Of a stretch of DNA of 64,000 nt, positions 7,564 through 17,237 are shown piece after piece; within the stretch, counting starts at the first letter, position 1; every line of letters begins with the position of its first letter. Source of the DNA: Chloroflexota bacterium (lineage in GTDB: Bacteria > Chloroflexota > Chloroflexia > Chloroflexales > Roseiflexaceae); the NCBI GenBank assembly GCA_013388755.1, contig JACAEQ010000116.1:62001-126000 (forward strand), in the 5' to 3' direction. The notes below the pieces were generated by a model that did no database searches, had not been told where the DNA came from, and worked only from the letters and a program-made list of their open reading frames with translations. A program made the position numbers and the translations under genes.

Positions 7564-10500
7564 ATGGCAGTACAACTTGCTGGCTGGGCACATAGTTATC
7601 TTGAGGCGCTCTGCGCGCAGCCACGATTTGGCGCAGCGCGCACGGTCGCCCCGCTGTGGCTGGCGACCGACGCCGGTCTGGCCTCCGAGCCGGGCGCTCC
7701 GGTTGCGGCGCCGCTTACCATTCAGATGGCGGCCGAAGTGTTTCCGCGCCTGGTGCTCTCTGGCCCGGCAGGTGCAGGAAAGACAACCACGCTCCGCGCG
7801 CTTGCCGTCGGCCTGGCAGAAGCGCTACTGTCGGGAAATGGGCGGACGGCATGGGGCGGGGCAAGCGCGCCGCTGCCGTTGTATGTCGAACTGGCGCACT
7901 TCCAGGGGAGTATTGAGGCGACTCTTGCGGCCGAGTTCGGCGTTGGCGCGCCACCGCCGATCGATGAACTTGCGCGTGAGCGGCCGCTGCTCTTCATGCT
8001 CGACGGCCTGGATGAACTGCCTGTCGCCGCTCAGCTTGCCAGCCTGGCGGCACTCTCACACACGCTGGCGGCAGCCGGCGCCCAGACGCGCTGGATCGGC
8101 ACATGTCGCAGTGAGCATCTGGGGCTTTTTCGCCCCTGGCTGAATGGCGCCGAAGTGCGGGCGCTCCAGCCGCTCCGCCCGCGCGATGTGACCGCGCTGG
8201 TACAACGCCAGGCTGGCGACACGGCCGCCGCCTGGGTACAGCGCAACGATGAGATTGTGCGCCTGGCCACGCGCCCGCGCTGGCTTGCGGCCCTGCTGGA
8301 TGCGCGCGAGGCACTCACCACTCCTTCGCCGGGCCGTGGCCACTTGCTGGCGACCTGGATGCCCGGCGTTGTGGCGGCGGCGCTCGCGGCGCATCCACGC
8401 GCCGTATCCGTTGCGCAGGCAATCGAGGCGCTGCCGGAAATCGCCGGAGCGCTGGATCAGCTGGGCCAGGAGAGCCTGGCGTTTGATGAGACGATCGCCG
8501 CTATCGAGGTAGGTGAATATGTACCCGGCGCGCAGGCCGCACTTGGCGGCGAGCGCTGGTCGCCGGTTGTCGATCGGCGAACGCTGCGCGCTGCAACCGG
8601 CGAAGCCGCGTTACTGACACTGATTGATGCAGGGATCCTCAGCTTTGATGCAGAGAAGCGTACCGTCACCTTCCGGCACCCGATCCTGCGATCATTTGCA
8701 CAGGCCATGCTCCTGGCGCGTACACGCCCGGAAAGCTGGCCGCCCGCCATCCTTGGCCGCGCCTGGGTTGACGCCGTCATCTTTGCCTACAGCCTGTCCA
8801 CCGACCGTGAGGCCGTCTTGCGACGCCTGCTGGCAAGCGGCGCCGTCGGTCTCACAGCACGCTGCCTGCTCGATGCCGAGGCGCCGTCAAGTTACGACGG
8901 CCTGCTCGAACGCAGCGGCACGTTAACCCCACCGCTGCGTGTCATGCTGGCCGATGCATTTGCCGCCGAGGGCCTCGCGCGCGCTGCACTGGAACAACTG
9001 GAGCGCGCCGGCGCCGAGGGGTACGACGAGGCCGGGTTGTTTGGTCGCCTTGGCGATCTCTACAGCCATGCCAGCCAGTGGCGCCTCGCGCGAGCCGCGT
9101 ATGAACAGGCGCTGGCGCGTGAAGCCGATGACCTGCGCTACCGGCAGCAACTTGGCGTCGTGTGTAGCCGTATGGGCGAACTGGAACAGGCGGCGCTGGC
9201 GCTCGAGGCAGTACTGGACGCGCAGCAAAAGCGATCGGCCGCCGCGGCGCATGAACTGGGCCATGTCTATGTGCAGCAGGGACGGTTCGCGCACGCACTC
9301 GCGGCATATCACCAGGCCGTGCAACAGCAGCCCGGCGAACCGGCCTATCGGCGCAGCATGGCCACCGCGCTGCGGCGCCTTGGCCGCGCTGAGGAAGCCG
9401 AGGCGCAGCTGCGCGAGTTGCTCGCCGAGCACGGCGGTGATGCCGCATCCTATGCCGAACTCGGCGAAGTGTACGCCGAGTCCGGTCGCCCCGCCGAGGC
9501 TGCCGACTGTTATACACGCGCGGTGTCATTGCGACCCGACGACTCGCAGCTCTATGCGCGCCTTGGTCGCCTGCGCCGCGTCCTCGGCGATCTGTCAGGC
9601 GCTCGCGCCGCACTGCAACGCGCCGCAGAAATTGATGCCGCCGACGCGGCCCTGCAGTACGAACTTGGTCAGGTATTCGAAGCGTGCAACGAGGTTGAGA
9701 GCGCGCTGGCCGCCTATCGTTCGGCTGTGGCGCTCGACCCGCGTTGCGACGTGTATCAGCGCCGGCTGGGGGCATTGCTCCGCGATTGTGGCGATGGTGA
9801 TGCCGCAGCAGCGGCGCTGCGCACGGCGCTGGAATTACGTCCAGAGAGCGCCGAAACCTATGGCGAACTTGCCGAGTTGCTCTGGCGCTCGGGTGATCAC
9901 GAACAGGCGCTCGACGCATACCGGCGCGCATATTCGCTTGCGCCGACATCAGCCGATTACGCCCGCGCCCTCGGTCTGGCGTATGGCCGCCTCGGACGCC
10001 TCCGTGACGCGGAGCGGCTGTTGCGCCAGGCGGTGGAACTCGCGCCGGATCGCGCCGAACTGCACTATGACGCCGGAATGGCCACAGAAGCCGTCGAGCA
10101 GTGGGATGTGGCGCTGGCATACTATGAACAGGCGGCAGCGCTTGCCCCTGATCATGCCGAGTATGCTCGTGCCGCCGGTGCGTTGCACTTGCGCTGCGGC
10201 AACGTGAAACGCGCGCGCGCTCTGCTGGCCGTCGCTCTGCGCCATGCCAGGCACGATCCGGAGACACTCTTCCAGCTCGGGATGCTTCATGCGTCCGCCG
10301 GCGCCTGGCGCCTGGCGATTCGCGCACTCCGGCGGGCGACTCGTTCGGGGAATGCGGTACGCTACGAAACGGAACTCGGCCGGGCGCTGCTGCACCTCGG
10401 CCAGGCTGATGAAGCCTGTGCCGCCTTTGAGCGTGCGCTGCACGCGCAACCGGATGATGTCGCCACACTCGACGCGTACAGTGCGGCGCTTGAGGCGCGC

Positions 10501-13500
10501 GGCCGCATGGAAACGGCATATAACGTTGCGCGACACACTGCGCGCCTGGCGCCGGGGGAAGCCACGATCCAGGCGCGCGCCGGCAGTATTGCGCTGCGCC
10601 TGGGGCGGGTCAACGAGGCGCTGGAATTGCTCGATCGCGCGGTTGCGCTCGACTCGCGACTGGTGGACGCCCATATTCATCGTGGCCGGGCACTGTTGCT
10701 GCTTGGCCGGGCGGAGGCTGCCCTGGCCGCGGCTCACCACGCGCGCTCACTGGCGCCTGATCGCGCGCTGCCGTGGGTACTGGCCGGTGAGGCGCTGATT
10801 GCGCTTGATCGCGACCCGGAAGCGCACCCACTGCTTGAACGGGCCGTGGCACTCGACGAATCGCTTCTCCCGGCGCATACCGCATTGCGCGATGTGCTGG
10901 CGCGGGCCGGTGATTATGCTGCCGCGGTCACCGTCGCGTTGCGCGCCGTCGCGCTTGCACCTGGCGATCCCGCGCATCATATGCGGCTTGGCGAGTTGTT
11001 GCTCGAGTCGGACGATCTTGTACGTGCCGAGGAACAGCTTCAGCGTGCCTTACAGCTGGAGGCACAGCACGACAACGAACCGGGGGGCGCGATCAGCGCT
11101 GAATGTCATGCCCTGCTCAGCCGGGTGCGCGCCCGCGCCACCGATTGGGAGCGCGCCATCGAACATGCGCGCACAGCCGTTGCACTCGCGCCGAACGAGG
11201 GAGCGTATCGCGCATTGCTTGCCGCGGCACTCGAAGGTGCGGGCAACCTGGCGGCTGCAATCGCCGAGCTGGAGAATGCTGCCGCGCGCGAGCCGGAGCG
11301 CGCCGACTGGCAACTGCGCCTGGGGCAGTTCTACCGGCGCGCCGGAGATAACGCAATGGCATTGCCGTACCTGCGCCGCGCAGCATCGAGCTCCGGCAAC
11401 GCCGACGACTATCGTCTGCTCGGTATGTGCCTGCGGGCGCTCGATGACCTGCCTGCCGCCGCAGAAGCCTTTGAACAGGCATTGCGGCTGCGCCCGGACG
11501 CCGCCGCCTGGCGCGTGGAACTCGCCGAGGTGCACACGGCGCGTGGCTGGCATGGCGAAGCGCTCGCCGAACTCAACCAGGCGATCACCGCTGCGCCTGG
11601 CCTCGCCGGCATCTGGCGCGCCCGCGCTCGCGCGCAACTGGTTGTCGGCCAGGTGGAAGGCGCGCGTGCCGACCTGGTCGAGGCATTGCGCCGTGATCCG
11701 CGCGACGCCGAAAGTTACGCACTGCTGGCCGGGGTTTTGCTCGATCTTGGTCATCCGGCGCGCGCGCTCGATATTGCGCAGCGAGCCGTGGCGCTGCAAC
11801 CGGAGGTGCCGCAGCATCGCCACGCGCTGGCGCGCGCGTTCCGGGCCAACGGCCGGCGCGCCGAAGCGGTGCAGCAGCTTCTGCGTGCACTTGATGCATC
11901 CAGCCCGGCTCAATGGTGGGCCGACCTGGCCGATGATCACCTGGCGCTGAACGATCTGCCAGCCGCACGCGATGCACTCGAACGCGCCGTCACTGTGGCA
12001 CCCGATGATGCGTCGCTGCATTTCCGCCTGGGTGACGTCCTGGCGCGCCTGGGCGACCTTCCCGCTGCCGCCGGGCACCTACGCGCCGCACTTACCCGCC
12101 GGCCTGGCTATGCCGCAGCTCATGCCCGGCTGGCCGACGTCTTGCTGGCCCAGAACGACAGCACTGCGCCTGGTGTGTACGATGGCGCAGTGGCCGTGCA
12201 TACCATACCTGCGTCCCTCGAACAACAACACGCGACGCTCCCTGACGCGGCAGTGGAAGCTGCGCGCCTGGCCGTGGCGCTCGAAGGGCAATGTGCCGAT
12301 CACTGGCGCGCGCTTGGCGTTGCACTGCGCGCACAGGGGGCGCTGGCCGAAGCGATTGGCGCCTTACGCCGCGCTCACGAGCTTGATCCCGAAGCGCCCC
12401 GGTTCGCATTCCTGCTGGGACTTGCACTGCTCGAACACAGCGATCCAGCCGCTGCGCTCTCACCGCTCTCTGCGGCCGTCACTGCGGCGCCGGAAATCGC
12501 AGCCTATCATGGCTATCTTGGCGTGGCACAACGCGCCATGGTCACGCTCATCACCGATCCCGACGCATTGCGCGCCGTACCTGCCGAACGCCGCACAGCG
12601 CTCGCGCAGGCACGCCGCGCGTTGCAGCAGGCAACCACCATCGAACCGAAGAATGCGCGCTGGTGGTACGAGCTCGGCCTGGTTGAGCAACAGGCAGCCT
12701 GCCATCCTGCAGCGGTCGAAGCTTTCGATCGCGCGCTGGAACTGGAGCACGAAGGCGGGGAGACACCGGGCGAACATGGTGTGGCACAGGAAGACATCGT
12801 GCGCTCTCGCGCACTCTCCCGCTACCTGCTCGACCGCGCCGATGACGCGCGCGCCGATCTGGAGACGCTGGTCCAGATCGGCGCGGCCCGGCCGGCTGAC
12901 CGGTACCTGCTGGGACGCGTGCTGCTCGACCTTGGTGATGCTGCGGCTGCACGCGCTGAACTGTCGGCTGCAATGGCCGACCCGACGCATGCACCGGCCA
13001 GGCTGCTCCTCGGGCGGGCACACCTGGCGCTGGGCGAGACGCACGAAGCGATCGCCGCCATGGAACAGGCCGCCGATCTGCGGCCGGATCATGCGCCAAC
13101 CGCGGCAGCGCTCAGTGAAGCGTATGCTGCCGCCGGGCGCCACGAGCGCGCAATTGCTGCCGCACAGCGTGCCGTGCGACTCGACGCCGCCGCTGCCGGG
13201 CATCACCAGTTGCTGGCAACCCTCTATGCCGTCAGTGGTCGCTTCCACGAGGCACGCGCCGCGCTCATTAACGCGATGACCCTGCAACCGAACGTTGCCG
13301 CCTGGCACGCCCAGATGGGCGAGATTTGCCTGCAGATGGGCATGCACGATGCAGCGCGCAGCGCCTATGCGCGCGCGGTGCAACTTGCACCCGATGATGG
13401 CACCTATCGCTATGCACAGGCGCAATTGCTCGCCCGCCAGGGACGAGCTGGCGAGGCGCGTCAGGCGCTCGAACACGCTATCATGCTCGAACCTGACCGC

Positions 13501-14400
13501 GGCGCATGGCATTATGAACTCGCCGAAGTCTTGCAACGACAGCGCGATCCGGCAGCACTCGATCAATACATCGCCGCAGTCCAGCTTGCACCTGATGAGC
13601 CGCGCCACTGGCTCGGCCTGGCAGGCGCATTCCTCGCCCGGGGCGAGCATGACACGGCCCGGGAAACGGCGGAACGCGCACTCCTGCGCTTTGGCGATGA
13701 TCCGGCGCTGCATACGATCGTCGGGGCGATGCTCGAAGAGGAGGGGGATCCTGCCGGCGCAGCGTGGCACTATGAGATCGCGCTCGAACGTGCGCCGCAA
13801 CACGCCGAGCACTGGTGGCGACTGGGGCGGGTGCAACTTGATCTTGGCGATATGAATCGCGCTCGTGAACTCCTTGAGCGTGCCCTGAGCCTGGACGCCG
13901 ATTCGCCCGAGGCTCATGCGGCACTGGCACGGCTCTTCGCACGCCAGAACGATGGCCGCGCTGCGCTGATCCACAGCCAGCGCGCCGCCGAATTGTGCCC
14001 CGATGAACCGGCCTTCCAGATCCAACTCGCTGAAGCTTTTGCCTACCTGCGGCGCTTCGATGAGGCGCGCCAGGCGCTGGAGCGTGCCGTGCAGCAGGCG
14101 CCCGCCGACGCGGAATTGCTGGCGCGCTACGGCGAGATGGCCCTGGCCGTCGGGTTGCATCACGAGGCGCTGGGGGCATTTGAACGAGCCATTGACCGGA
14201 ATCCCGACGAACCGCGTTACCACTTCCTTGCTGGCCGGGCGCACCGCCGCATGAAGCACTATAGCCGGGCGATTGAACGTTTCCGCCGGGCGGTCAAGCT
14301 GCGCCCGGGCTACAGTGAGGCGATTATTGAACTGAGCACGCTCGGCCCACTGGCGTTTGTCGCGCAACACCTGCGCGGCGAAGGCGACGTTGCAGCATAA
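7564..14400 (+). CDS. Giant NACHT NTPase-TPR protein (2278 aa)
   Basis: The N-terminal ~400 residues are a STAND/NACHT-type NTPase: Walker A GPAGAGKT at 67-74, Walker B with the NACHT-typical DGLDEL at 147-152, then a sensor-1-like WIGTCRSEH and a helical/winged-helix section. From about residue 455 to the end the protein is tandem TPR, roughly fifty 34-residue units (recurring YxxLGxxxxxxG...A...Y..A..L.P). Such proteins act as ligand-gated switches in bacterial immunity or signalling: the repeats sense and the NTPase oligomerises. AAGGA precedes ATG 7564. Neighbours downstream are a 30-aa peptide and a TPR/C25-like protease. Length is at the extreme upper end for bacterial STAND proteins. 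Confidence 0.9.
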   Translation: MAVQLAGWAHSYLEALCAQPRFGAARTVAPLWLATDAGLASEPGAPVAAPLTIQMAAEVFPRLVLSGPAGAGKTTTLRALAVGLAEALLSGNGRTAWGGASAPLPLYVELAHFQGSIEATLAAEFGVGAPPPIDELARERPLLFMLDGLDELPVAAQLASLAALSHTLAAAGAQTRWIGTCRSEHLGLFRPWLNGAEVRALQPLRPRDVTALVQRQAGDTAAAWVQRNDEIVRLATRPRWLAALLDAREALTTPSPGRGHLLATWMPGVVAAALAAHPRAVSVAQAIEALPEIAGALDQLGQESLAFDETIAAIEVGEYVPGAQAALGGERWSPVVDRRTLRAATGEAALLTLIDAGILSFDAEKRTVTFRHPILRSFAQAMLLARTRPESWPPAILGRAWVDAVIFAYSLSTDREAVLRRLLASGAVGLTARCLLDAEAPSSYDGLLERSGTLTPPLRVMLADAFAAEGLARAALEQLERAGAEGYDEAGLFGRLGDLYSHASQWRLARAAYEQALAREADDLRYRQQLGVVCSRMGELEQAALALEAVLDAQQKRSAAAAHELGHVYVQQGRFAHALAAYHQAVQQQPGEPAYRRSMATALRRLGRAEEAEAQLRELLAEHGGDAASYAELGEVYAESGRPAEAADCYTRAVSLRPDDSQLYARLGRLRRVLGDLSGARAALQRAAEIDAADAALQYELGQVFEACNEVESALAAYRSAVALDPRCDVYQRRLGALLRDCGDGDAAAAALRTALELRPESAETYGELAELLWRSGDHEQALDAYRRAYSLAPTSADYARALGLAYGRLGRLRDAERLLRQAVELAPDRAELHYDAGMATEAVEQWDVALAYYEQAAALAPDHAEYARAAGALHLRCGNVKRARALLAVALRHARHDPETLFQLGMLHASAGAWRLAIRALRRATRSGNAVRYETELGRALLHLGQADEACAAFERALHAQPDDVATLDAYSAALEARGRMETAYNVARHTARLAPGEATIQARAGSIALRLGRVNEALELLDRAVALDSRLVDAHIHRGRALLLLGRAEAALAAAHHARSLAPDRALPWVLAGEALIALDRDPEAHPLLERAVALDESLLPAHTALRDVLARAGDYAAAVTVALRAVALAPGDPAHHMRLGELLLESDDLVRAEEQLQRALQLEAQHDNEPGGAISAECHALLSRVRARATDWERAIEHARTAVALAPNEGAYRALLAAALEGAGNLAAAIAELENAAAREPERADWQLRLGQFYRRAGDNAMALPYLRRAASSSGNADDYRLLGMCLRALDDLPAAAEAFEQALRLRPDAAAWRVELAEVHTARGWHGEALAELNQAITAAPGLAGIWRARARAQLVVGQVEGARADLVEALRRDPRDAESYALLAGVLLDLGHPARALDIAQRAVALQPEVPQHRHALARAFRANGRRAEAVQQLLRALDASSPAQWWADLADDHLALNDLPAARDALERAVTVAPDDASLHFRLGDVLARLGDLPAAAGHLRAALTRRPGYAAAHARLADVLLAQNDSTAPGVYDGAVAVHTIPASLEQQHATLPDAAVEAARLAVALEGQCADHWRALGVALRAQGALAEAIGALRRAHELDPEAPRFAFLLGLALLEHSDPAAALSPLSAAVTAAPEIAAYHGYLGVAQRAMVTLITDPDALRAVPAERRTALAQARRALQQATTIEPKNARWWYELGLVEQQAACHPAAVEAFDRALELEHEGGETPGEHGVAQEDIVRSRALSRYLLDRADDARADLETLVQIGAARPADRYLLGRVLLDLGDAAAARAELSAAMADPTHAPARLLLGRAHLALGETHEAIAAMEQAADLRPDHAPTAAALSEAYAAAGRHERAIAAAQRAVRLDAAAAGHHQLLATLYAVSGRFHEARAALINAMTLQPNVAAWHAQMGEICLQMGMHDAARSAYARAVQLAPDDGTYRYAQAQLLARQGRAGEARQALEHAIMLEPDRGAWHYELAEVLQRQRDPAALDQYIAAVQLAPDEPRHWLGLAGAFLARGEHDTARETAERALLRFGDDPALHTIVGAMLEEEGDPAGAAWHYEIALERAPQHAEHWWRLGRVQLDLGDMNRARELLERALSLDADSPEAHAALARLFARQNDGRAALIHSQRAAELCPDEPAFQIQLAEAFAYLRRFDEARQALERAVQQAPADAELLARYGEMALAVGLHHEALGAFERAIDRNPDEPRYHFLAGRAHRRMKHYSRAIERFRRAVKLRPGYSEAIIELSTLGPLAFVAQHLRGEGDVAA

Positions 14401-14434
14401 GCGCGCGGCGCAATCGTTGCAATGGAGGAGATCC

Positions 14435-14527
14435 ATGGTGTCACATATTCAGATCTGCGATGTCCCGTTTCCTAATCCACACCCCCCCGATCCGGAGCCG
14501 GATCCGCCGCCGGATTGGAGTGCCTGA
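14435..14527 (+). CDS. 30-aa proline-rich micropeptide
   Basis: A complete short frame beginning MVSHIQICDVPFP and ending in an acidic proline-rich tail (repeated PDPEP/PDPPPDW) before TGA at 14525-14527. It has one of the strongest ribosome binding sites in the region: GGAGGAGA at 14424-14431, three bases before the ATG. It sits between the NACHT-TPR gene and the protease gene. Its 30 codons alternate D and P in a way unlikely for random sequence. No homologue recognised. Possible roles: protease substrate, leader or regulator, or a ligand for the TPR array. A leader-peptide role without protein function remains possible. Confidence 0.6.
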   Translation: MVSHIQICDVPFPNPHPPDPEPDPPPDWSA

Positions 14528-14571
14528 TCAGGAACATTCACGTCCATCGTGACGAACTGGAAAGGACCGGC

Positions 14572-17193
14572 ATGACCACCACGGTTAAGCCGCTGCCGGC
14601 TACGGTTGACGCCGAGCAGGTGCGCAGCGCCATCGAGCTTGCACTACGCCTGGGTGATCCGGGTGCTGCCTGGCGCGCAACGCATGCGTTATTACGGGCG
14701 TTCCCTGATGCCGTCGTACCCCGGGTGCTGCTGGGCCAGGCATTGCTCGACGCCGGCAATGCGCCGGTGGCGGTTGACTATTTTCGGCGCGCACTGCGTC
14801 TCAATCCATTCGATGCGGTGGCCTGGGGTGGCCTTGCCGGCGCCCTGGCGCGAACCGGCCAGCAGAGCGCGGCGGCGGCGACGCTGAGTCGCGCCGTATT
14901 CCACGACCCGCTCGGCAGTGAAGCGCTTGCCCCCGGCGTTGCCGACGGGCCACCCTTAGCTGGTCTCGGCGTGGTCTACCTTCGCCGCGGTCATGCCGAC
15001 CTGGCGGTAGCCGAACTGGCCGTCGCGCTGGAACGCTATCCGCATCGTGATGACCTGCGCCTCTATTACATCGAAGCGCTGCGCCGCAGTGGTGACCTCG
15101 CCGCCGCCCGCCATCATGGAGCGCTGGTTGCGCCGGCATACGCTGAGCGCCTGCCGGCGTTGCTCGTTCGCGCAGCACTTGATGATCACGCCGTCACTGT
15201 GCGCAGACGTTGCGCGGAACTTGACCCCGATGGGCGCCTGACGCGCCGCTTCTTCGCGCCTGAACGCCCACCCTGGCCCATCCCGCCTCCGCCGCTCGTG
15301 CGCTGGTCGGAGGAGTTCGAACCAGTTGGCGCATACCTGCCACTTGCTTCGGGGCAAAAGGCACAGGCGCTCGGGAGCAACCATGATGCCGGCGAGCCTG
15401 CGCTGCCCATCCAGAAGCGGGCCGTGGGCACACCGCAGGCCACGCACGGTGCCGGGTGGCAGGGTGAGAACCGGCAACATGCCTCTCGACCCGCTCCACA
15501 TGATGATGCAGGTGCACGGCAGAGAACAACCGGCGATCTGCCCGATCATGCACTCAAGGATTTCATCGCCGCAACCGAGCAGGTTCGCCATCGTCTCGCC
15601 GATATTGGCGCGGCGCCGCGGCCTCTTGTTCCATGGGCCGACGGGCAGGCGTTCACGCAAGTGGTGCTCTCATCGCGGGCGGAACTACAGCGTCGCCTCG
15701 GCGCAGACGGCTTCGCTGCGGTTGATCGCCGCCTGCAACAGTATGCCCAGGCGTTGCGCCGGCGCGGCCTGGCTGCGCATATCTGCTACTGTGACGATGA
15801 GGCCTCATTACGGCTCGATGACGGGATCATGGCGGAGCCGGTGCGCGGCGATGCCGGCGGTCTGCGCGACCTGGTGCGAACACTTTCCGGCGCGCTCGCC
15901 GAACATGGTCGTGAGCTTGGCGCTGTGCTCATCGTCGGCGGTGACGAGGTCGTGCCATTCCACCGGCTGCCAAACCCGATCCCGGACGACGATGTGGTGG
16001 TGCTTTCCGACAACCCCTACGCGAGCGATGATCCGGGATACCTGGTGCCGCAACGGATTGTCGCGCGCCTGCCGGAAGGCGATGGCGGCGACTCATCTCT
16101 CCTGCTTGCCCAGCTCGACCGGCTGACGGCATACCACTACGGCAGTCGTCCGCGAACGCGCGCGTCGCGCTCGCCGATATCGCTGCCAGGGCTGCGCCAG
16201 CCGCACCCGATCGCAACGATGGACACGCTGAGCGCCGGCTATTGCGCCGAGATCTGGCACGAGACTTCGCGTGCCGTTCTCGATGCGCTTGCACCGGCAG
16301 CCCCACTCCGGTCGAGCCCGCCGCTCCATGCGGCCAATCTCGACCTGCGCGACCTGGGTGGCAGGCGGCTGCTCTACATGAACCTCCATGGCGCCGCTGG
16401 CCTGCCCAACTTCTATGGCCAGCCGGATGCCGTCTGGCCTGGTGCAGCGACGCGCCTGCCGGTCGCATTGCGGCCCGATCAGGTTGACGCTGACCTGGTG
16501 GATGGGGCGCTGTTGCTGAGTGAGGCGTGTTACGGCGTCGAACTGGCCGGCCGCACGGCCAGAACATCCATCCCATTGCGGGCGCTGGCAAGTGGCGCGC
16601 TGGCAGTGGTCGGCGCAACCGTCAATGCATACGGCAGCCTGGCGACTCCCCTGATCGGCGCCGATCTCCTCTTCCAGCGCATGCTGGCACATCTCGCGCG
16701 GGGGGTGCCAGTGGGCCGTGCATTGCACCAGGCGCGCATCGAGTTTGCGCAAGAGATGTATCGCCGCCAGGGGTTCCTCGATGATGTTGACATCAAGACA
16801 TTGATCGAGTTCGTATTGCTCGGCGATCCGTGGGGAGCGACGCATGAGCCAGTCGCTGCGTCCAGATCCTGGCGTGAGGAACGGACAATCGTGGCAGTCG
16901 AACGGATGCCGAAGCCACGTCCCAAAGCAGTACTCGACGAGACCGAGGCGCCGCGCGAGGCGCTCCGTCGCGCGCGCGATATTTTGCGCCGGGTCCTGCC
17001 AGGCGCTGCGGCGTTGCCGTTGCGTATCACCGCGCAGATCAACCCGCGTCGCCAGCGCAAGAGTGATCCGGAGCGCGACCTGACGTTCAGTGCGCGCGAA
17101 AGCCGTCCCACAGCCGATGGTCACTACCTGGCCCATGCCGCCCACATCACCATCAGCGGCGAAGCTGTGGTCAAAGTAGCAATGACCCGATAA
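14572..17193 (+). CDS. TPR protein with C25-like (caspase-fold) peptidase domain
   Basis: An 873-aa protein. Residues about 10-230 are TPR-like helices; about 230-330 is a charged/proline linker. The C-terminal part (about 340-790) reads like a gingipain-type C25/caspase-fold peptidase: strand-and-turn VLIVGGDEVVPFHRLPNP, then SDNPYA, catalytic His606 in MNLHGAAG, catalytic Cys653 in LSEACYG, and the closing LLGDPWG motif. A CHAT-type assignment is the nearest alternative. No signal peptide, so it should act in the cytoplasm, unlike secreted gingipains. ATG 14572 has AAAGGA upstream. The gene follows NACHT-TPR and the 30-aa peptide and probably supplies the proteolytic output. Confidence 0.8.
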   Translation: MTTTVKPLPATVDAEQVRSAIELALRLGDPGAAWRATHALLRAFPDAVVPRVLLGQALLDAGNAPVAVDYFRRALRLNPFDAVAWGGLAGALARTGQQSAAAATLSRAVFHDPLGSEALAPGVADGPPLAGLGVVYLRRGHADLAVAELAVALERYPHRDDLRLYYIEALRRSGDLAAARHHGALVAPAYAERLPALLVRAALDDHAVTVRRRCAELDPDGRLTRRFFAPERPPWPIPPPPLVRWSEEFEPVGAYLPLASGQKAQALGSNHDAGEPALPIQKRAVGTPQATHGAGWQGENRQHASRPAPHDDAGARQRTTGDLPDHALKDFIAATEQVRHRLADIGAAPRPLVPWADGQAFTQVVLSSRAELQRRLGADGFAAVDRRLQQYAQALRRRGLAAHICYCDDEASLRLDDGIMAEPVRGDAGGLRDLVRTLSGALAEHGRELGAVLIVGGDEVVPFHRLPNPIPDDDVVVLSDNPYASDDPGYLVPQRIVARLPEGDGGDSSLLLAQLDRLTAYHYGSRPRTRASRSPISLPGLRQPHPIATMDTLSAGYCAEIWHETSRAVLDALAPAAPLRSSPPLHAANLDLRDLGGRRLLYMNLHGAAGLPNFYGQPDAVWPGAATRLPVALRPDQVDADLVDGALLLSEACYGVELAGRTARTSIPLRALASGALAVVGATVNAYGSLATPLIGADLLFQRMLAHLARGVPVGRALHQARIEFAQEMYRRQGFLDDVDIKTLIEFVLLGDPWGATHEPVAASRSWREERTIVAVERMPKPRPKAVLDETEAPREALRRARDILRRVLPGAAALPLRITAQINPRRQRKSDPERDLTFSARESRPTADGHYLAHAAHITISGEAVVKVAMTR

Positions 17194-17237
17194 TCGTGTA
17201 TATTTCGCAACGCCGGGCGCATCCGGAGGAACGAACA

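Noticed and set aside
8942-10519. 525-aa Arg/Pro-rich minus-strand frame
   Set aside because: Shadow of the TPR array; its arginine-proline-rich composition is the usual artefact of reading a GC-rich gene on the opposite strand.
9001-14280. Regular 102-base periodicity that could be taken for a DNA tandem or CRISPR-like repeat
   Set aside because: The period reflects 34-residue TPR units; nucleotide identity between units is low and there are no constant repeats with spacers.
12460-14436. 658-aa minus-strand open frame opposite the giant TPR gene
   Set aside because: It is the antisense of high-GC TPR repeats with low stop frequency; it has no domain motifs and no ribosome binding site, while the plus strand shows a clear NACHT-TPR protein.
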